A stretch of 64,000 nt of DNA. Source: Lewinellaceae bacterium (GTDB lineage Bacteria > Bacteroidota > Bacteroidia > Chitinophagales > Saprospiraceae). A program made the translations under genes and the position numbers. A model generated the notes under the pieces. It was not told the DNA's origin. It saw only the letters and a program-made list of their open reading frames with translations, and made no database searches. Within the stretch, counting starts at the first letter, position 1; the number at the start of each line of letters is the position of its first letter. The stretch lies in NCBI GenBank assembly GCA_020636375.1, contig JACJXZ010000009.1, forward strand, positions 310,001 to 374,000, given 5' to 3'. Shown here piece by piece: positions 26,998 to 36,180 of the stretch.

Positions 26998-29900
26998 CTA
27001 CGCGCTCGGTGCCACATCCAGCCCCAGCATGGCTTTTTCCTCTTCCATGACAGCGTCGGGCACTTTCCCGTATGCCAGGTAGGCGCCCGGCAGTACCATG
27101 AGGTTCACGGCCAGGGAAGTAATCAGGCCGCCCAGCATGGCCAGGGACATGGGGTGCAGCATCTCGAAGCCGGGCGCGCCGCTCATGAAAGCAAACGGGA
27201 GGAAGGCTGCCGCGCTGATAATTGTGGTCATCAGGATGGGCTGGAGGCGGTTGGCCACGCCCTTTTGCACCAGAGCCGGGCCGAAGGATTCGCCTTCGAG
27301 CATTTCCAGCCGCTTCAGGTGTTTGCCCAGCAGGATGGCATGGTAAGCGGTTATGCCCAGTACGGCGAGCAGCCCGGCAAGATGGCCCAGTTGCATGTTG
27401 CCGCCGCTCAGCCATACCGCCACCAGGCTTCCGCTGAGGGCGGCCAGCAGGCTGGGCAGGGCGATCAGCGCCATGCGCCAGCTCCAGAAGGCAGCCTGCA
27501 GCAGCAGGAATATGCCGATCAGGCAGGCGGCGATCACGCCGATCAGGTTGCTCCTTTCCTCGCGAAGCTCCGTGAAGTTGCCGGCCAGTTCGGCGTGGTA
27601 TTCCAGCGGGAACCGGACCTGCTTAAAGCTTTTTTCTATTTCGGCTTTGGCCGCGGTGATATTCGTGCCCGAAAGGGCGAAGGTGACGTCCATATAACGG
27701 GATACTTTATCCCGGCGAATGACCGCCAGGTTTTGCTTCTCGCGCACGTCTGCCACTTCGCCGATGCGTACCCTATTGCCGTCGGGGGTGTCCACCAATA
27801 GGTTTTTAACGCTTTCGATACTGTTGCGCACTTCGGGAACCCCCCAGACGACAACTTCAAACACCTTTTGGCCCTCGAACAGGCTGCCCGCCTCGATGCC
27901 GGCCACCAGGGTTGCGGCAGTCCGGCGCACGTCGCCGGGTTTGATGTTGTACTGTTTGGCCTTTTCCAGGTCGACTTCGATCTCGAGCGCAGGCTCGGTG
28001 GCCGGGTATTCAACCTTGGGATCCACTACGCCTTTGACGCCCGAAATCGCTTTCTTCACCTCCTCTGCTTTTTGCCCCAGGATTTCCTGGTCCTCCCCGT
28101 AGATCCGGGCGGCATAAAGATGGTTCGTCGTGGAAAAGGGCCGGTTGAGGCTTTGTTCCAAGTAAGTGGTTATATTGCTCTTCATCTCCGGATAGCCCTT
28201 GAGCACCTGCCGGATGGAAGCCACCGTTTTATCGTAATCCGTTTCCTCGTCCATGCTGAGCCAAATCTCGGCAGAATGGACGTTGGTGATCTTGTCGGAC
28301 ATGACGGCCCGGCCGATATGGGCTGCGGCGTTGTCGATGCCGGGGATCGTCCGGAGTTTGCTGATGGCATCTTTGGTGACGCGCACCATTTCCGTGCGGG
28401 AGGTGCCGTATGCTCCATCCCACTGGACCACCAAATCCCGCTCTTGTGGGACCGGCAGGCCTGGAGGCAGGCCGATCATTGACAAGGCCAGGATGCCCAC
28501 CAGCGCAATCCCTCCTAATGTGGCGTAGGCCGTCACCGGTTTTTGGGTAATGCGGCCGAGGATGCCGCCTACGGCCGCACTGATGGAGTTCAGCATCGGC
28601 GAGGATCGGTAAACAGGGCCGTCGTTGGGCAACAGCAATAAGCTGAGCGCCGGCGTAAGGACCAGGGCCGTCAGCGTGGAAGCCGCCAGGGCCAGCAGAT
28701 ACGACAGTGCCAGTGTGTCGAGGAACTCGCCGGCGATGCCGCTTACAAAGAAGAGCGGCATGGCCGCCAACAGGAGGATGAGAGTAGCCAGGAATATCGG
28801 GCTGCGTATCTCGAGGGTAGCCTCCAGGATGATGGCGGCAGATGATTTCCCGGCGCCGTTGTCGCGGGCGCTGTCGAGCCGGCGACGGATGTTGTCTACG
28901 GTGACTATGGCATCGTCAATGATGACCCCCAGGGCCACGATGAAACCGGCGACGGCCATCATGTCAAAAATAGTGCCTTGAAGATAAAGCGCATAAGCGC
29001 CGGCCAGGAGGGACAGCACGACGGCAACCAGGCTGATCAGGGCGGCGCGCCATTCATACAGGAAGATGAAGAGCAGCAGGGCGATGAGCGCCAGGCTGAA
29101 CCCCAGAACGGTTGCCAGGTTGTCAAAAGACGCTTCGACGAATCTGGCGGGCTGATAAATCTCGGTATCAAAGGCAACGCCGGTCAGGCCGGGCGCCAGC
29201 TTATCGAGGGCATTCTCCACATTTTCGGTGACCTGCGCCGTGCTGGCCCAGGGGAATTTTTCGATCACCAGCAGCAGGCCTTCATTGCCGTTCACGATGG
29301 CGTCGCCGATCAGCGGCTGGTGGTTCTCCACGACCGTCGATATATCTTTGAGCAGCATATTTTTGCGGCCGTGGACCGACACCTCCGCGAGCTGCTCGGC
29401 CGTAGAAATAGGCGACAGGTGCCGGATGCCCATTCGCTGGTTGGGGGTATCGAAGAAGCCCCCGGTGCCCGGCGTGGATGAATTCAGATAGCTCAGCGGA
29501 GAGACCCAGAGCGCCTCGCCGGTGGTCTTGATCACATCGTGTAAGGTGACGCCTTTATCCTTAAGCGTTTCCGGGTTGACCTGAACCTGCAGCTGGCGCT
29601 TGCGCTGGCCCCATATCGACACATTGGCCACGCCTTCCACGCCCATCAGGTAGGGCTGGATCGTCCATCGGGCAAGCACCGACAAGTTGATGAGGGACAT
29701 GTCGGGAGCGTTGGGGCTGAGGCCTACTTTCATCACCCGTCCGGTAGAGGAATAGGGTTGCAGCATGATGGGGGGCTTCGATACATGAGGTAACGCATGG
29801 GCCTGGGTGAGGCGCTCGGCTACGACCTGGCGCGCCACCATAGGGTCGGTGCCGGGTTCGAAAACGCAGACCACTCTGGACAGGCCCGGCATCGATTCGG

Positions 29901-30150
29901 ACCAGATCTCATCCAGGAAAGCGATGCCGTTGAGCAGGTCCTGCTCCAGCGCGACGGTGAGTAATTGCTCCACTTCGTCGGCGGAAAGGCCCAGCGCTTC
30001 GGTCTGAACCTCGACATACACCGGGGAGAACTCGGGGAAGACCCCCAATTGCATATCGCGAAGCTGCGATATGCCAAGCACGATCAGCAATGCTGCTACA
30101 GATACAACGGCTAACCGGCCTTGCAGACTGGATGTAATAATTCCTCGCAT
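26998..30150 (-). CDS. RND efflux permease B (cassette 2)
   Basis: A 1050-residue permease, the paralog of the gene at 11023-14175 and of identical length. It keeps MQLGVFPEFSPVYVEVQTEA near the N-terminus and GVIIDDAIVTVDN in TM4. The acidic C-terminal tail (VMEEEKAMLGLDVAPSA) is also shared. It opens the cassette 2 operon. The gap to the adaptor gene (26876-26997) contains a GTTGTCTGTTGATG direct repeat and a weak GTTG/CAAC hairpin, similar in kind to the gap in cassette 1. Confidence 0.87.
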   Translation of the reverse strand: MRGIITSSLQGRLAVVSVAALLIVLGISQLRDMQLGVFPEFSPVYVEVQTEALGLSADEVEQLLTVALEQDLLNGIAFLDEIWSESMPGLSRVVCVFEPGTDPMVARQVVAERLTQAHALPHVSKPPIMLQPYSSTGRVMKVGLSPNAPDMSLINLSVLARWTIQPYLMGVEGVANVSIWGQRKRQLQVQVNPETLKDKGVTLHDVIKTTGEALWVSPLSYLNSSTPGTGGFFDTPNQRMGIRHLSPISTAEQLAEVSVHGRKNMLLKDISTVVENHQPLIGDAIVNGNEGLLLVIEKFPWASTAQVTENVENALDKLAPGLTGVAFDTEIYQPARFVEASFDNLATVLGFSLALIALLLFIFLYEWRAALISLVAVVLSLLAGAYALYLQGTIFDMMAVAGFIVALGVIIDDAIVTVDNIRRRLDSARDNGAGKSSAAIILEATLEIRSPIFLATLILLLAAMPLFFVSGIAGEFLDTLALSYLLALAASTLTALVLTPALSLLLLPNDGPVYRSSPMLNSISAAVGGILGRITQKPVTAYATLGGIALVGILALSMIGLPPGLPVPQERDLVVQWDGAYGTSRTEMVRVTKDAISKLRTIPGIDNAAAHIGRAVMSDKITNVHSAEIWLSMDEETDYDKTVASIRQVLKGYPEMKSNITTYLEQSLNRPFSTTNHLYAARIYGEDQEILGQKAEEVKKAISGVKGVVDPKVEYPATEPALEIEVDLEKAKQYNIKPGDVRRTAATLVAGIEAGSLFEGQKVFEVVVWGVPEVRNSIESVKNLLVDTPDGNRVRIGEVADVREKQNLAVIRRDKVSRYMDVTFALSGTNITAAKAEIEKSFKQVRFPLEYHAELAGNFTELREERSNLIGVIAACLIGIFLLLQAAFWSWRMALIALPSLLAALSGSLVAVWLSGGNMQLGHLAGLLAVLGITAYHAILLGKHLKRLEMLEGESFGPALVQKGVANRLQPILMTTIISAAAFLPFAFMSGAPGFEMLHPMSLAMLGGLITSLAVNLMVLPGAYLAYGKVPDAVMEEEKAMLGLDVAPSA

Positions 30151-31242
30151 AATGGCTTGTTTGTTTAGTTATTCGCAAAGCAATATCACCCCTGTCCAGG
30201 AACAGGAAGGGCTGAGATTGTGATTGTTTGTACATTGCGCCCGCCTATACCTCTCCCACTCCGTCCCGGATGCAGAAAGGGCAGACAAGCTGTAGTGAAT
30301 CTGTTTTATATATATCAACGCCAAACCATTCCCGGTGACGGGAAGGATCCTTAATATTCATATTGAACGCCAATAACGGCGTATCCCTTCAAACAAAGGG
30401 CCGGTTGCTATTAATCGGTAATCTTTGGGAATGATGCTCTCAGATGCCCCACGCAAAGAAGCCATGCCGGAATAGAACGGGCATACGACGCTCCTTCCTG
30501 TGGTGCCCGGCCTGCAAGGAACGAAGCGCTGAAAGCTTGTTCTTCCCACACTTCGGCACCAGGAAACAGCTAACTTCTTTTTCCACGATTTCTGTGCTAA
30601 TTCATCTGAGCTGAGGCTCATAGTACAACACGCAAACAATCTGATTTACTCAGCTACAATGTTTGGGCGCTGAAACTCGGCCTTGACACTAAAGCACAGG
30701 GTAAAACTGTGGCAACTTAATGGGAAATCAAAGGAAAACCCGCTTGTTCGCCTTCACCTGCAATTCCTTTTAAGGGGGGGATAATAAAGGATTGCCAAAA
30801 GCACGGCAAAAGCAAAATGAAAACAATTCCTTACTGTAGCAAGCTTAATTTTTCTGTTATTGGGAAAACGATCTTAGTTCTTAAAGCTTTCAGTAGAAGA
30901 AACTTTTAAAACAGGTAATCAAGAATCGTCGGAAAGGAGCAAAGTACGTTCCTCTCCTGATGGCAGGAAAGGGTGGGTCAACTGGGTTCTAGTACGTTTC
31001 GGCTAATGTTTCAAGTAGTTTGTCAATTTCATAAAATAGGGTATCCATACTTTTATGGATTGGAATACTATTCAAAAATATAAAAAAAACAGCAGTCAAC
31101 AAAATAGTTGTATATTTTTTTTAAATTAAATTGTGTTTTTTGTTAACGCCTGATAGTGAAAGGCTTATAGCTTTCTCTTATATTAGGGAATATTATCATT
31201 GTTGATAACAATACATCTTTTTATCAAAGTAATACTATTAAA
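30151..31242. other. Long intergenic region upstream of RND operon 2
   Basis: Almost 1.1 kb without a supportable gene. The left part (30151-30700) has average composition and a minus-strand frame at 30358-30639 without protein-like features. The right part (30980-31242) is very AT-rich, with runs of A and T and an ATAAC/GTTAT-rich segment just before the next start. The promoter of the RND operon and of the plus-strand lipoprotein must lie here, but I see no exact TAnnTTTG box for either. Confidence 0.5.
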
Positions 31243-32217
31243 ATGTTGGTCCACAAAGCCATTTTGTCATTGAGCCTTATTTTGGCTGCAGCAGCCTGCA
31301 TGCCGGCTGAAAAGCCAGGAAAAAGAGATGCCCCGGAAACCAGGGGCAACCTGGCCTCTTCTGCCGGAGCAGGCCCCGGCGGCAGTGGCCCCGCTGTGGT
31401 TGATCCAGATAAATATCATTTCAGGTATGAACTTCGGGATACAGGACCGGGATTGAAACTGTCCCGGGAGCTTAAAGAAATCTCCGCCCTTGGCCTTTCG
31501 GCCGACGGTACCTGCCTGCTGGCGGTCAACGATGAAGAGGGTAAGGTTTTTTTTCTCGATAAAAACAAGGGCCGCATTCTCGGCGAACTCGCCTTCGGGC
31601 AAGCAGGCGATTATGAAGGGGTGGAAATGGTAGGCCTCAATATATATATCGCCAGAAGCGACGGCACTATCTTTGAGGTGGAACATTCCGGCAAGGCGAA
31701 AACCGAAGCGACGGTGTATGCGACGGGGCTGGATGCCGACTACGACGTAGAAGGCCTGGCCTACGACCAACCCAACCGCCGCCTCCTGCTTGCCTGCAAA
31801 GGAATTGCCGGCCGGGGCCCGGAGTTTGAAAACAAACGGGCGGTTTATGCCTTCAGCCTGGACAGCATGCGGCTATCCGGGCAACCCGCCTACCTGCTGG
31901 GCGAGGATATGCCGGTCGCTGAAGAGGCGATACGGGAAGCCTGGTGGCCGGATGTGCTGGCCGGGCAGTTCGCGCCGTCCGGCATCGCCGTCCATCCCAT
32001 TACCGGGCACATATATATATTGTCTTCCAAAGGCAAGGCGAGGGCCGTGCTCGTCCTGTCCTCCGCCGGCGAATTGCTCAGCATCCGCGAGCTGGATAAA
32101 GCCCCGTTCAACCAGCCTGAAGGAATCTGCTTCGAGCCGGATGGAACGATGTATATCAGTACGGAAGCGAAGGGGAAGAGGGGAAGAGGGAGGGTGTTTC
32201 GGTTCCGGATGCTGTAG
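31243..32217 (+). CDS. SdiA-regulated-type beta-propeller lipoprotein (paralog 2)
   Basis: 324 residues. The lipoprotein signal ends LAAAACM. A Gly/Pro/Ala-rich linker (residues about 25-55) leads to the propeller, which repeats the motif order of the protein at 2297-3253: KEISALGLSADG, GDYEGVEMVG, DYDVEGLAYDQPNRRLLLAC, FAPSGIAVHPITGHIYIL and QPEGICFEPDGTMYISTE. It is a surface or periplasmic propeller of unknown role. The linker is the main difference from paralog 1. The gene is followed by a strong hairpin. Confidence 0.8.
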   Translation: MLVHKAILSLSLILAAAACMPAEKPGKRDAPETRGNLASSAGAGPGGSGPAVVDPDKYHFRYELRDTGPGLKLSRELKEISALGLSADGTCLLAVNDEEGKVFFLDKNKGRILGELAFGQAGDYEGVEMVGLNIYIARSDGTIFEVEHSGKAKTEATVYATGLDADYDVEGLAYDQPNRRLLLACKGIAGRGPEFENKRAVYAFSLDSMRLSGQPAYLLGEDMPVAEEAIREAWWPDVLAGQFAPSGIAVHPITGHIYILSSKGKARAVLVLSSAGELLSIRELDKAPFNQPEGICFEPDGTMYISTEAKGKRGRGRVFRFRML

Positions 32218-32225
32218 ATTATATA

Positions 32226-32257
32226 GATACTACGGATGCCGAAGCATCCATAGTATC
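32226..32257 (+). terminator. Hairpin after SdiA-regulated-type paralog 2
   Basis: GATACTACGGATGC and GCATCCATAGTATC pair over 14 bp with one mismatch and a four-base loop, starting 9 bp past the stop codon. Confidence 0.6.
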
Positions 32258-32337
32258 GCCGGGGCTTTGCCTTCGCCCCTCCCAATTCCCTCCAAAATCT
32301 CCTGCTATCTTACTTCCGGCAAAACATCAAAAGCAAC

Positions 32338-33048
32338 ATGAAAAAAAGCATGCACACTGTGGCGGCCATGGCCATGGCGATCTTTGCGGCCTCCTGCGGC
32401 AGTTCCGGCAATTCCAACGCACAGGGCAGCTCTTCCTGGCAGGAAGAATTTGGCCTTTCCGGCCGCACCCTGTCCACCGTCGGGCGGAATGATTATTTTA
32501 TACTGGAGCCCGGCTTTCAGCTGGTGCTGGAAAGCAAAACAGAGAAACTCGCCGTGACCGTCCTCGATGAAACCAAAGAAGTGGACGGGGTCGCCACCCG
32601 GGTGGTCGAAGAAAAAGAATGGAAGAACGGCGAACTGATAGAAATATCCCGGAATTTCTTCGCTATCGACGAAAAGACGAAAGACGTTTTTTACTTCGGG
32701 GAGGAAGTCGACATGTACAACGGAGGAATAGTAACCAGCCACGACGGGGCCTGGCTGGCCGGCAAGAACGGAGCGCAGGCAGGCCTCATCATGCCCGGCA
32801 AACCCAAAGTAGGGATGAAGTACTACCAGGAGATTGCCCGGGGGGTGGCCATGGACCGGGCGGAGGTGCTCAAACTCGACGACCACCTGGACACGCCGGC
32901 CGGTTCTTTTTCCAATTGCCTGCTGACCAAAGAGGGGTCCGCCCTCAACCCCTTCGAAATGGAATTTAAAACTTACGCCCCGGGCATCGGCCTGTTGCAG
33001 GATGAAAAACTGCTGTTGGTCAAATACGGGTTCGTCGGAGAAGAATGA
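32338..33048 (+). CDS. Conserved hypothetical lipoprotein
   Basis: 236 residues with a lipoprotein signal (AMAIFAASC). The mature part contains YFILEPGFQLVLES, TRVVEEKEWKNGELIEISRN, VFYFGEEVDMY and a PGKPKVGMKYYQEIA stretch ending in KTYAPGIGLLQD. I recall similar secreted proteins annotated only as hypothetical in several phyla; no enzymatic motif is visible. It follows paralog 2 by about 120 bp on the same strand, but a hairpin lies between them. Confidence 0.75.
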   Translation: MKKSMHTVAAMAMAIFAASCGSSGNSNAQGSSSWQEEFGLSGRTLSTVGRNDYFILEPGFQLVLESKTEKLAVTVLDETKEVDGVATRVVEEKEWKNGELIEISRNFFAIDEKTKDVFYFGEEVDMYNGGIVTSHDGAWLAGKNGAQAGLIMPGKPKVGMKYYQEIARGVAMDRAEVLKLDDHLDTPAGSFSNCLLTKEGSALNPFEMEFKTYAPGIGLLQDEKLLLVKYGFVGEE

Positions 33049-33365
33049 GTTTCTGCCCGGCCCACGCAGCTTTTTCCACAAGAACTTGCGTATTACAAAG
33101 AGAGACGAGAACCTGCGAAAAAATAGAAATAGGCAGGAATTCGGCCTGAAGTGCCAGGAATATATTACAAGCAGCCTAAATACCCTCAGTGCTGCAACCC
33201 GACAAACATGCTGCTAACATCCATATCCCTTCAGTAATTATGCTCGATTGGTCATGTAGGAATTATGCTTCCTTTCGCCGCCGGCCTGGTGTGGCAGGAG
33301 CTTAAGCAGCAACTATTGAAGGAGGCCGCTGTCCCGGGCTATCCTCTTTCTCTTAATCCTGAGAA
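33049..33365. other. Intergenic region before the HTH gene
   Basis: About 317 bp with no supportable gene. It contains GGGCTATCC near 33338, which resembles one end of the MITE-like elements, but I see no matching second arm. Confidence 0.4.
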
Positions 33366-33800
33366 ATGAAAAAACATTATGTACAACTGAAACCAGCGGA
33401 CAAGGCGAAACTAAAAGCTCTTATCTCCAAAAAAGCGTTAAAGCCAAGAGGGTTGAAACGGGCCACGGCCCTTCTGGAACTCGGCAAGGGAAAAACATAC
33501 AAGGAAGTTGCCGAAACCCTGGGGGTGTCCAGCGTTACGGTTTCTTCCTGGGCCCAAAAATACAGGAAGGAAGGCCTGAAGTTCCTGAAAGACAAACCCC
33601 GGCCCGGCCGGCCCAAGGATATCACCGCCCGACAGCGGGCTAAGATCGTCGCCCTGGCAAAGAGCAAGCCGCCCGAAGGGCATGATAAGTGGAGCCTGCG
33701 GCTGCTGGCAGAAAAAGCAGTGGCGCTGGGGTTGGTCGACAGCATCTCGCACCAGTACATCAACCAGATCCTTAAGGATGATGAATTGAGCATTTATTAA
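33366..33800 (+). CDS. IS630-type helix-turn-helix protein without DDE domain
   Basis: 144 residues. Residues about 25-75 form an HTH (ATALLELGKGKTYKEVAETL, VSSVTVSSWAQKYRKEGL), followed by the KPRPGRPKDITARQRAKIV linker and a second winged-helix-like segment ending NQILKDDELSIY. This is the N-terminal half of IS630/Tc1-type transposases; the catalytic DDE half is missing and the next gene begins 22 bp later. It may be an orphaned transposase orfA, or a domesticated DNA-binding protein. I see no terminal inverted repeats around it. Confidence 0.72.
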   Translation: MKKHYVQLKPADKAKLKALISKKALKPRGLKRATALLELGKGKTYKEVAETLGVSSVTVSSWAQKYRKEGLKFLKDKPRPGRPKDITARQRAKIVALAKSKPPEGHDKWSLRLLAEKAVALGLVDSISHQYINQILKDDELSIY

Positions 33801-33821
33801 AAAGGATAAAGCACCATCACC

Positions 33822-36104
33822 ATGCGGATTTCTCTATTCCTGCTCATCCTGCTTCCCTTTACGGGGGCAGCCCAAAACTTCACGATAAGCGGCAGGCTCA
33901 CCGATGCCACAACCGGCGAAGCGCTCATCGGCGCCAATGTCTTCGTCACTTCCCTGCAAACGGGGACGACGACGAACACCTACGGCTTTTACTCTCTTAC
34001 TCTACCTAAAATGGATAGCATGGGCATTGCCTTTTCCTATGTGGGGTATAGCCCACAGTTCAAAAAGGTTTTTCCCGATCAGAGTTTCCAACTGGATGTG
34101 GAACTCGCCCCCGGCGTCGGGCTCCTCGATGAGGTGGTCGTCTCCGGGCAGCGTGCCGACGAGAACGTCGCCCGCCCCCAAATGGGCGTAGTGGACATCC
34201 CGACGGAGAAGATCAGGGAACTGCCGGCCATCCTCGGAGAGGTGGACGTGCTCAAGATCGTCCAATTGCTGCCGGGCGTGCAGGCCGGCAATGAGGGCAC
34301 CACCGGCTTCTTCGTCCGCGGCGGCAACGCCGACCAGAACCTGGTCCAACTCGACGAGGCCGTCGTCTACAATCCCAACCACCTGTTCGGGCTGTTCAGC
34401 ACCTTCAATACCCGGGCGATCAACAACGTCACCCTCATCAAAGGCGGCTTCCCGGCACAGTACGGCGGCAGGCTGTCTTCCATACTGGACATTACCATGA
34501 AGGAGGGGAACAACAAGCGCGTGGGCGCCGAAGGCGGCATCGGCCTGGTCACCTCCCAGCTGACCGTCGAAGGGCCCCTGAAAAAAGAACGGGCTTCTTT
34601 TATCCTCTCCGGCCGCCGGACCTACTTCGACTGGATGATCAAACCGTTCCTGTCCAGCCGCATCCGCACCAACTACGCGTTCTACGACCTGAACGCCAAG
34701 GTGAACTGGCAACTGGGGCCCAAAGACCGCATCTTCCTCAGCGCCTTCACCGGTAAGGATGACGCCCTCTATATCGAAGACGGCATCGAGTACAACGTGC
34801 TTTTCGGCAACTCCACCGCCACCCTGCGCTGGAACCACATCTTCGGGCAGAAACTTTTCCTGAATACCTCCTTTATCCTCAATGAATATGACCAGAATAT
34901 CTCCGCCCTGCAGGACAACGCCTTCTCGGAGGTCCTCTCCGGTATCAAGGACGTCAACGGGAAAATAGAATTCCAGTATTATCCCAACCCCGGCCACGTC
35001 CTCCTCTTTGGCGCTCATTACCTGGACCACACTTTCCGCTCCAGCGGCAGGACGGAGGCCCAGTCGGGCTCCGACCCCTCCCCCGGCATCGATGCGGACG
35101 CCATCCCGGTGAAGTACTTCGACGAGTTCGCCATTTACATTAATGATGAAATCCAGGTAAGCGAACGCCTCTCTGCCAGCCTCGGCGTCCGGGCGCCGGG
35201 TTTCTTTTCCGATGAGGCCAGCTATTACCGGATCGAACCCCGGGCGTCCGTAAAAATGGCCCTCGGCCCTGCCTCTTCGGTCAAGGCCGCGTACACCGTG
35301 ATGAACCAGTTCCTGCACCTGGTGCCCAGCTCTACAGCCTCCGTGCCTACGGAAATATGGGTGCCCTCCACAGAGCAGACCAAACCGCAGGTTTCTACCC
35401 AGTATTCCCTGGGCTACTTCCGGAACTTCCGGGACAACCAATACGAATCCAGCCTGGAGGTCTATTACAAAGACATGCAAAACCAGGTTTTATTTAAGGA
35501 AGGCAACCAACTGGTCGAAACCCTGGACGTCGACCCCCTGCTGGCCTACGGAAAAGGGTGGAGCTATGGCGCGGAATTCTTCCTGCGGAAGAACCGCGGC
35601 CGGCTGACCGGCTGGCTGTCTTACACCCTTTCCTGGACCAACCAGAAATTCGAAGAGCTGAACTTCGGCCAGGCCTTCCCGTTCCGGTACGACCGGAGGC
35701 ACAACCTGTCCGTGGTGGGCACGTACCAGCTCAGCAAGCGGTGGTCCCTGTCGGGCACTTTTGTCTTTTCTTCCGGCAATGTGTATACGGTGCCGGTGGG
35801 CCGCATCGGGGTATTCTACGGCGGTTCCCTGTTCGAAGGCAATTACTTCGTTTACGAGGAGCGCAACAACGTGCGGATGAACCCCTACCACCGGCTCGAC
35901 CTGTCGGCCGCCCACAAAAGGGAGTGGCGCCTGTTCGGCAAAGACCTGACTTCCGAATGGGTCTTCAGCGTATACAACACCTACAGCCGGCTGAATCCCT
36001 ATTTCGTCTACTTCGAAGTGGAGCCCCGCACCGGCGAGCCCAAAGCGAAACAGGTGTCCCTGCTGCCCATTATTCCGAGCATTACGTACAATTTCAAATT
36101 TTAA
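33822..36104 (+). CDS. TonB-dependent receptor with carboxypeptidase-regulatory-like domain
   Basis: 760 residues. A signal peptide (MRISLFLLILLPFTGAA) is followed by a CarboxypepD_reg-like domain (FTISGRLTDATTGEALIGAN...FSYVGYSPQ). Next come a DEVVVSGQR TonB-box-like stretch, the plug (LPGVQAGNEGTTGFFVRGGN, FPAQYGGRLSSILDI) and a 22-strand-type barrel. The protein ends in an aromatic strand (PSITYNFKF). It imports an unidentified ligand across the outer membrane with TonB energy. The DUF4249 lipoprotein downstream is its usual partner, so the pair resembles a small SusCD-like system. Confidence 0.9.
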   Translation: MRISLFLLILLPFTGAAQNFTISGRLTDATTGEALIGANVFVTSLQTGTTTNTYGFYSLTLPKMDSMGIAFSYVGYSPQFKKVFPDQSFQLDVELAPGVGLLDEVVVSGQRADENVARPQMGVVDIPTEKIRELPAILGEVDVLKIVQLLPGVQAGNEGTTGFFVRGGNADQNLVQLDEAVVYNPNHLFGLFSTFNTRAINNVTLIKGGFPAQYGGRLSSILDITMKEGNNKRVGAEGGIGLVTSQLTVEGPLKKERASFILSGRRTYFDWMIKPFLSSRIRTNYAFYDLNAKVNWQLGPKDRIFLSAFTGKDDALYIEDGIEYNVLFGNSTATLRWNHIFGQKLFLNTSFILNEYDQNISALQDNAFSEVLSGIKDVNGKIEFQYYPNPGHVLLFGAHYLDHTFRSSGRTEAQSGSDPSPGIDADAIPVKYFDEFAIYINDEIQVSERLSASLGVRAPGFFSDEASYYRIEPRASVKMALGPASSVKAAYTVMNQFLHLVPSSTASVPTEIWVPSTEQTKPQVSTQYSLGYFRNFRDNQYESSLEVYYKDMQNQVLFKEGNQLVETLDVDPLLAYGKGWSYGAEFFLRKNRGRLTGWLSYTLSWTNQKFEELNFGQAFPFRYDRRHNLSVVGTYQLSKRWSLSGTFVFSSGNVYTVPVGRIGVFYGGSLFEGNYFVYEERNNVRMNPYHRLDLSAAHKREWRLFGKDLTSEWVFSVYNTYSRLNPYFVYFEVEPRTGEPKAKQVSLLPIIPSITYNFKF

Positions 36105-36157
36105 CAGGCCTGACAAGTTTTTTCCCCGCCGGGGCCACAGCAAACTTGTCAAGCCTG
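36105..36157 (+). promoter_or_regulatory. Long stem-loop between TonB receptor and DUF4249 gene
   Basis: CAGGCCTGACAAGTTT and AAACTTGTCAAGCCTG pair over 16 bp with one mismatch, enclosing a second GC hairpin (CCCCGCCGGGG). It begins right after the receptor stop and ends 23 bp before the next start, so it may trim or attenuate the message between the two genes. Confidence 0.55.
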
Positions 36158-36180
36158 GTTCCACAGAAAAATATTGCGAC

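Noticed and set aside
30358..30639. A 93-codon minus-strand frame in the gap upstream of RND operon 2
   Set aside because: No signal, membrane or family character.
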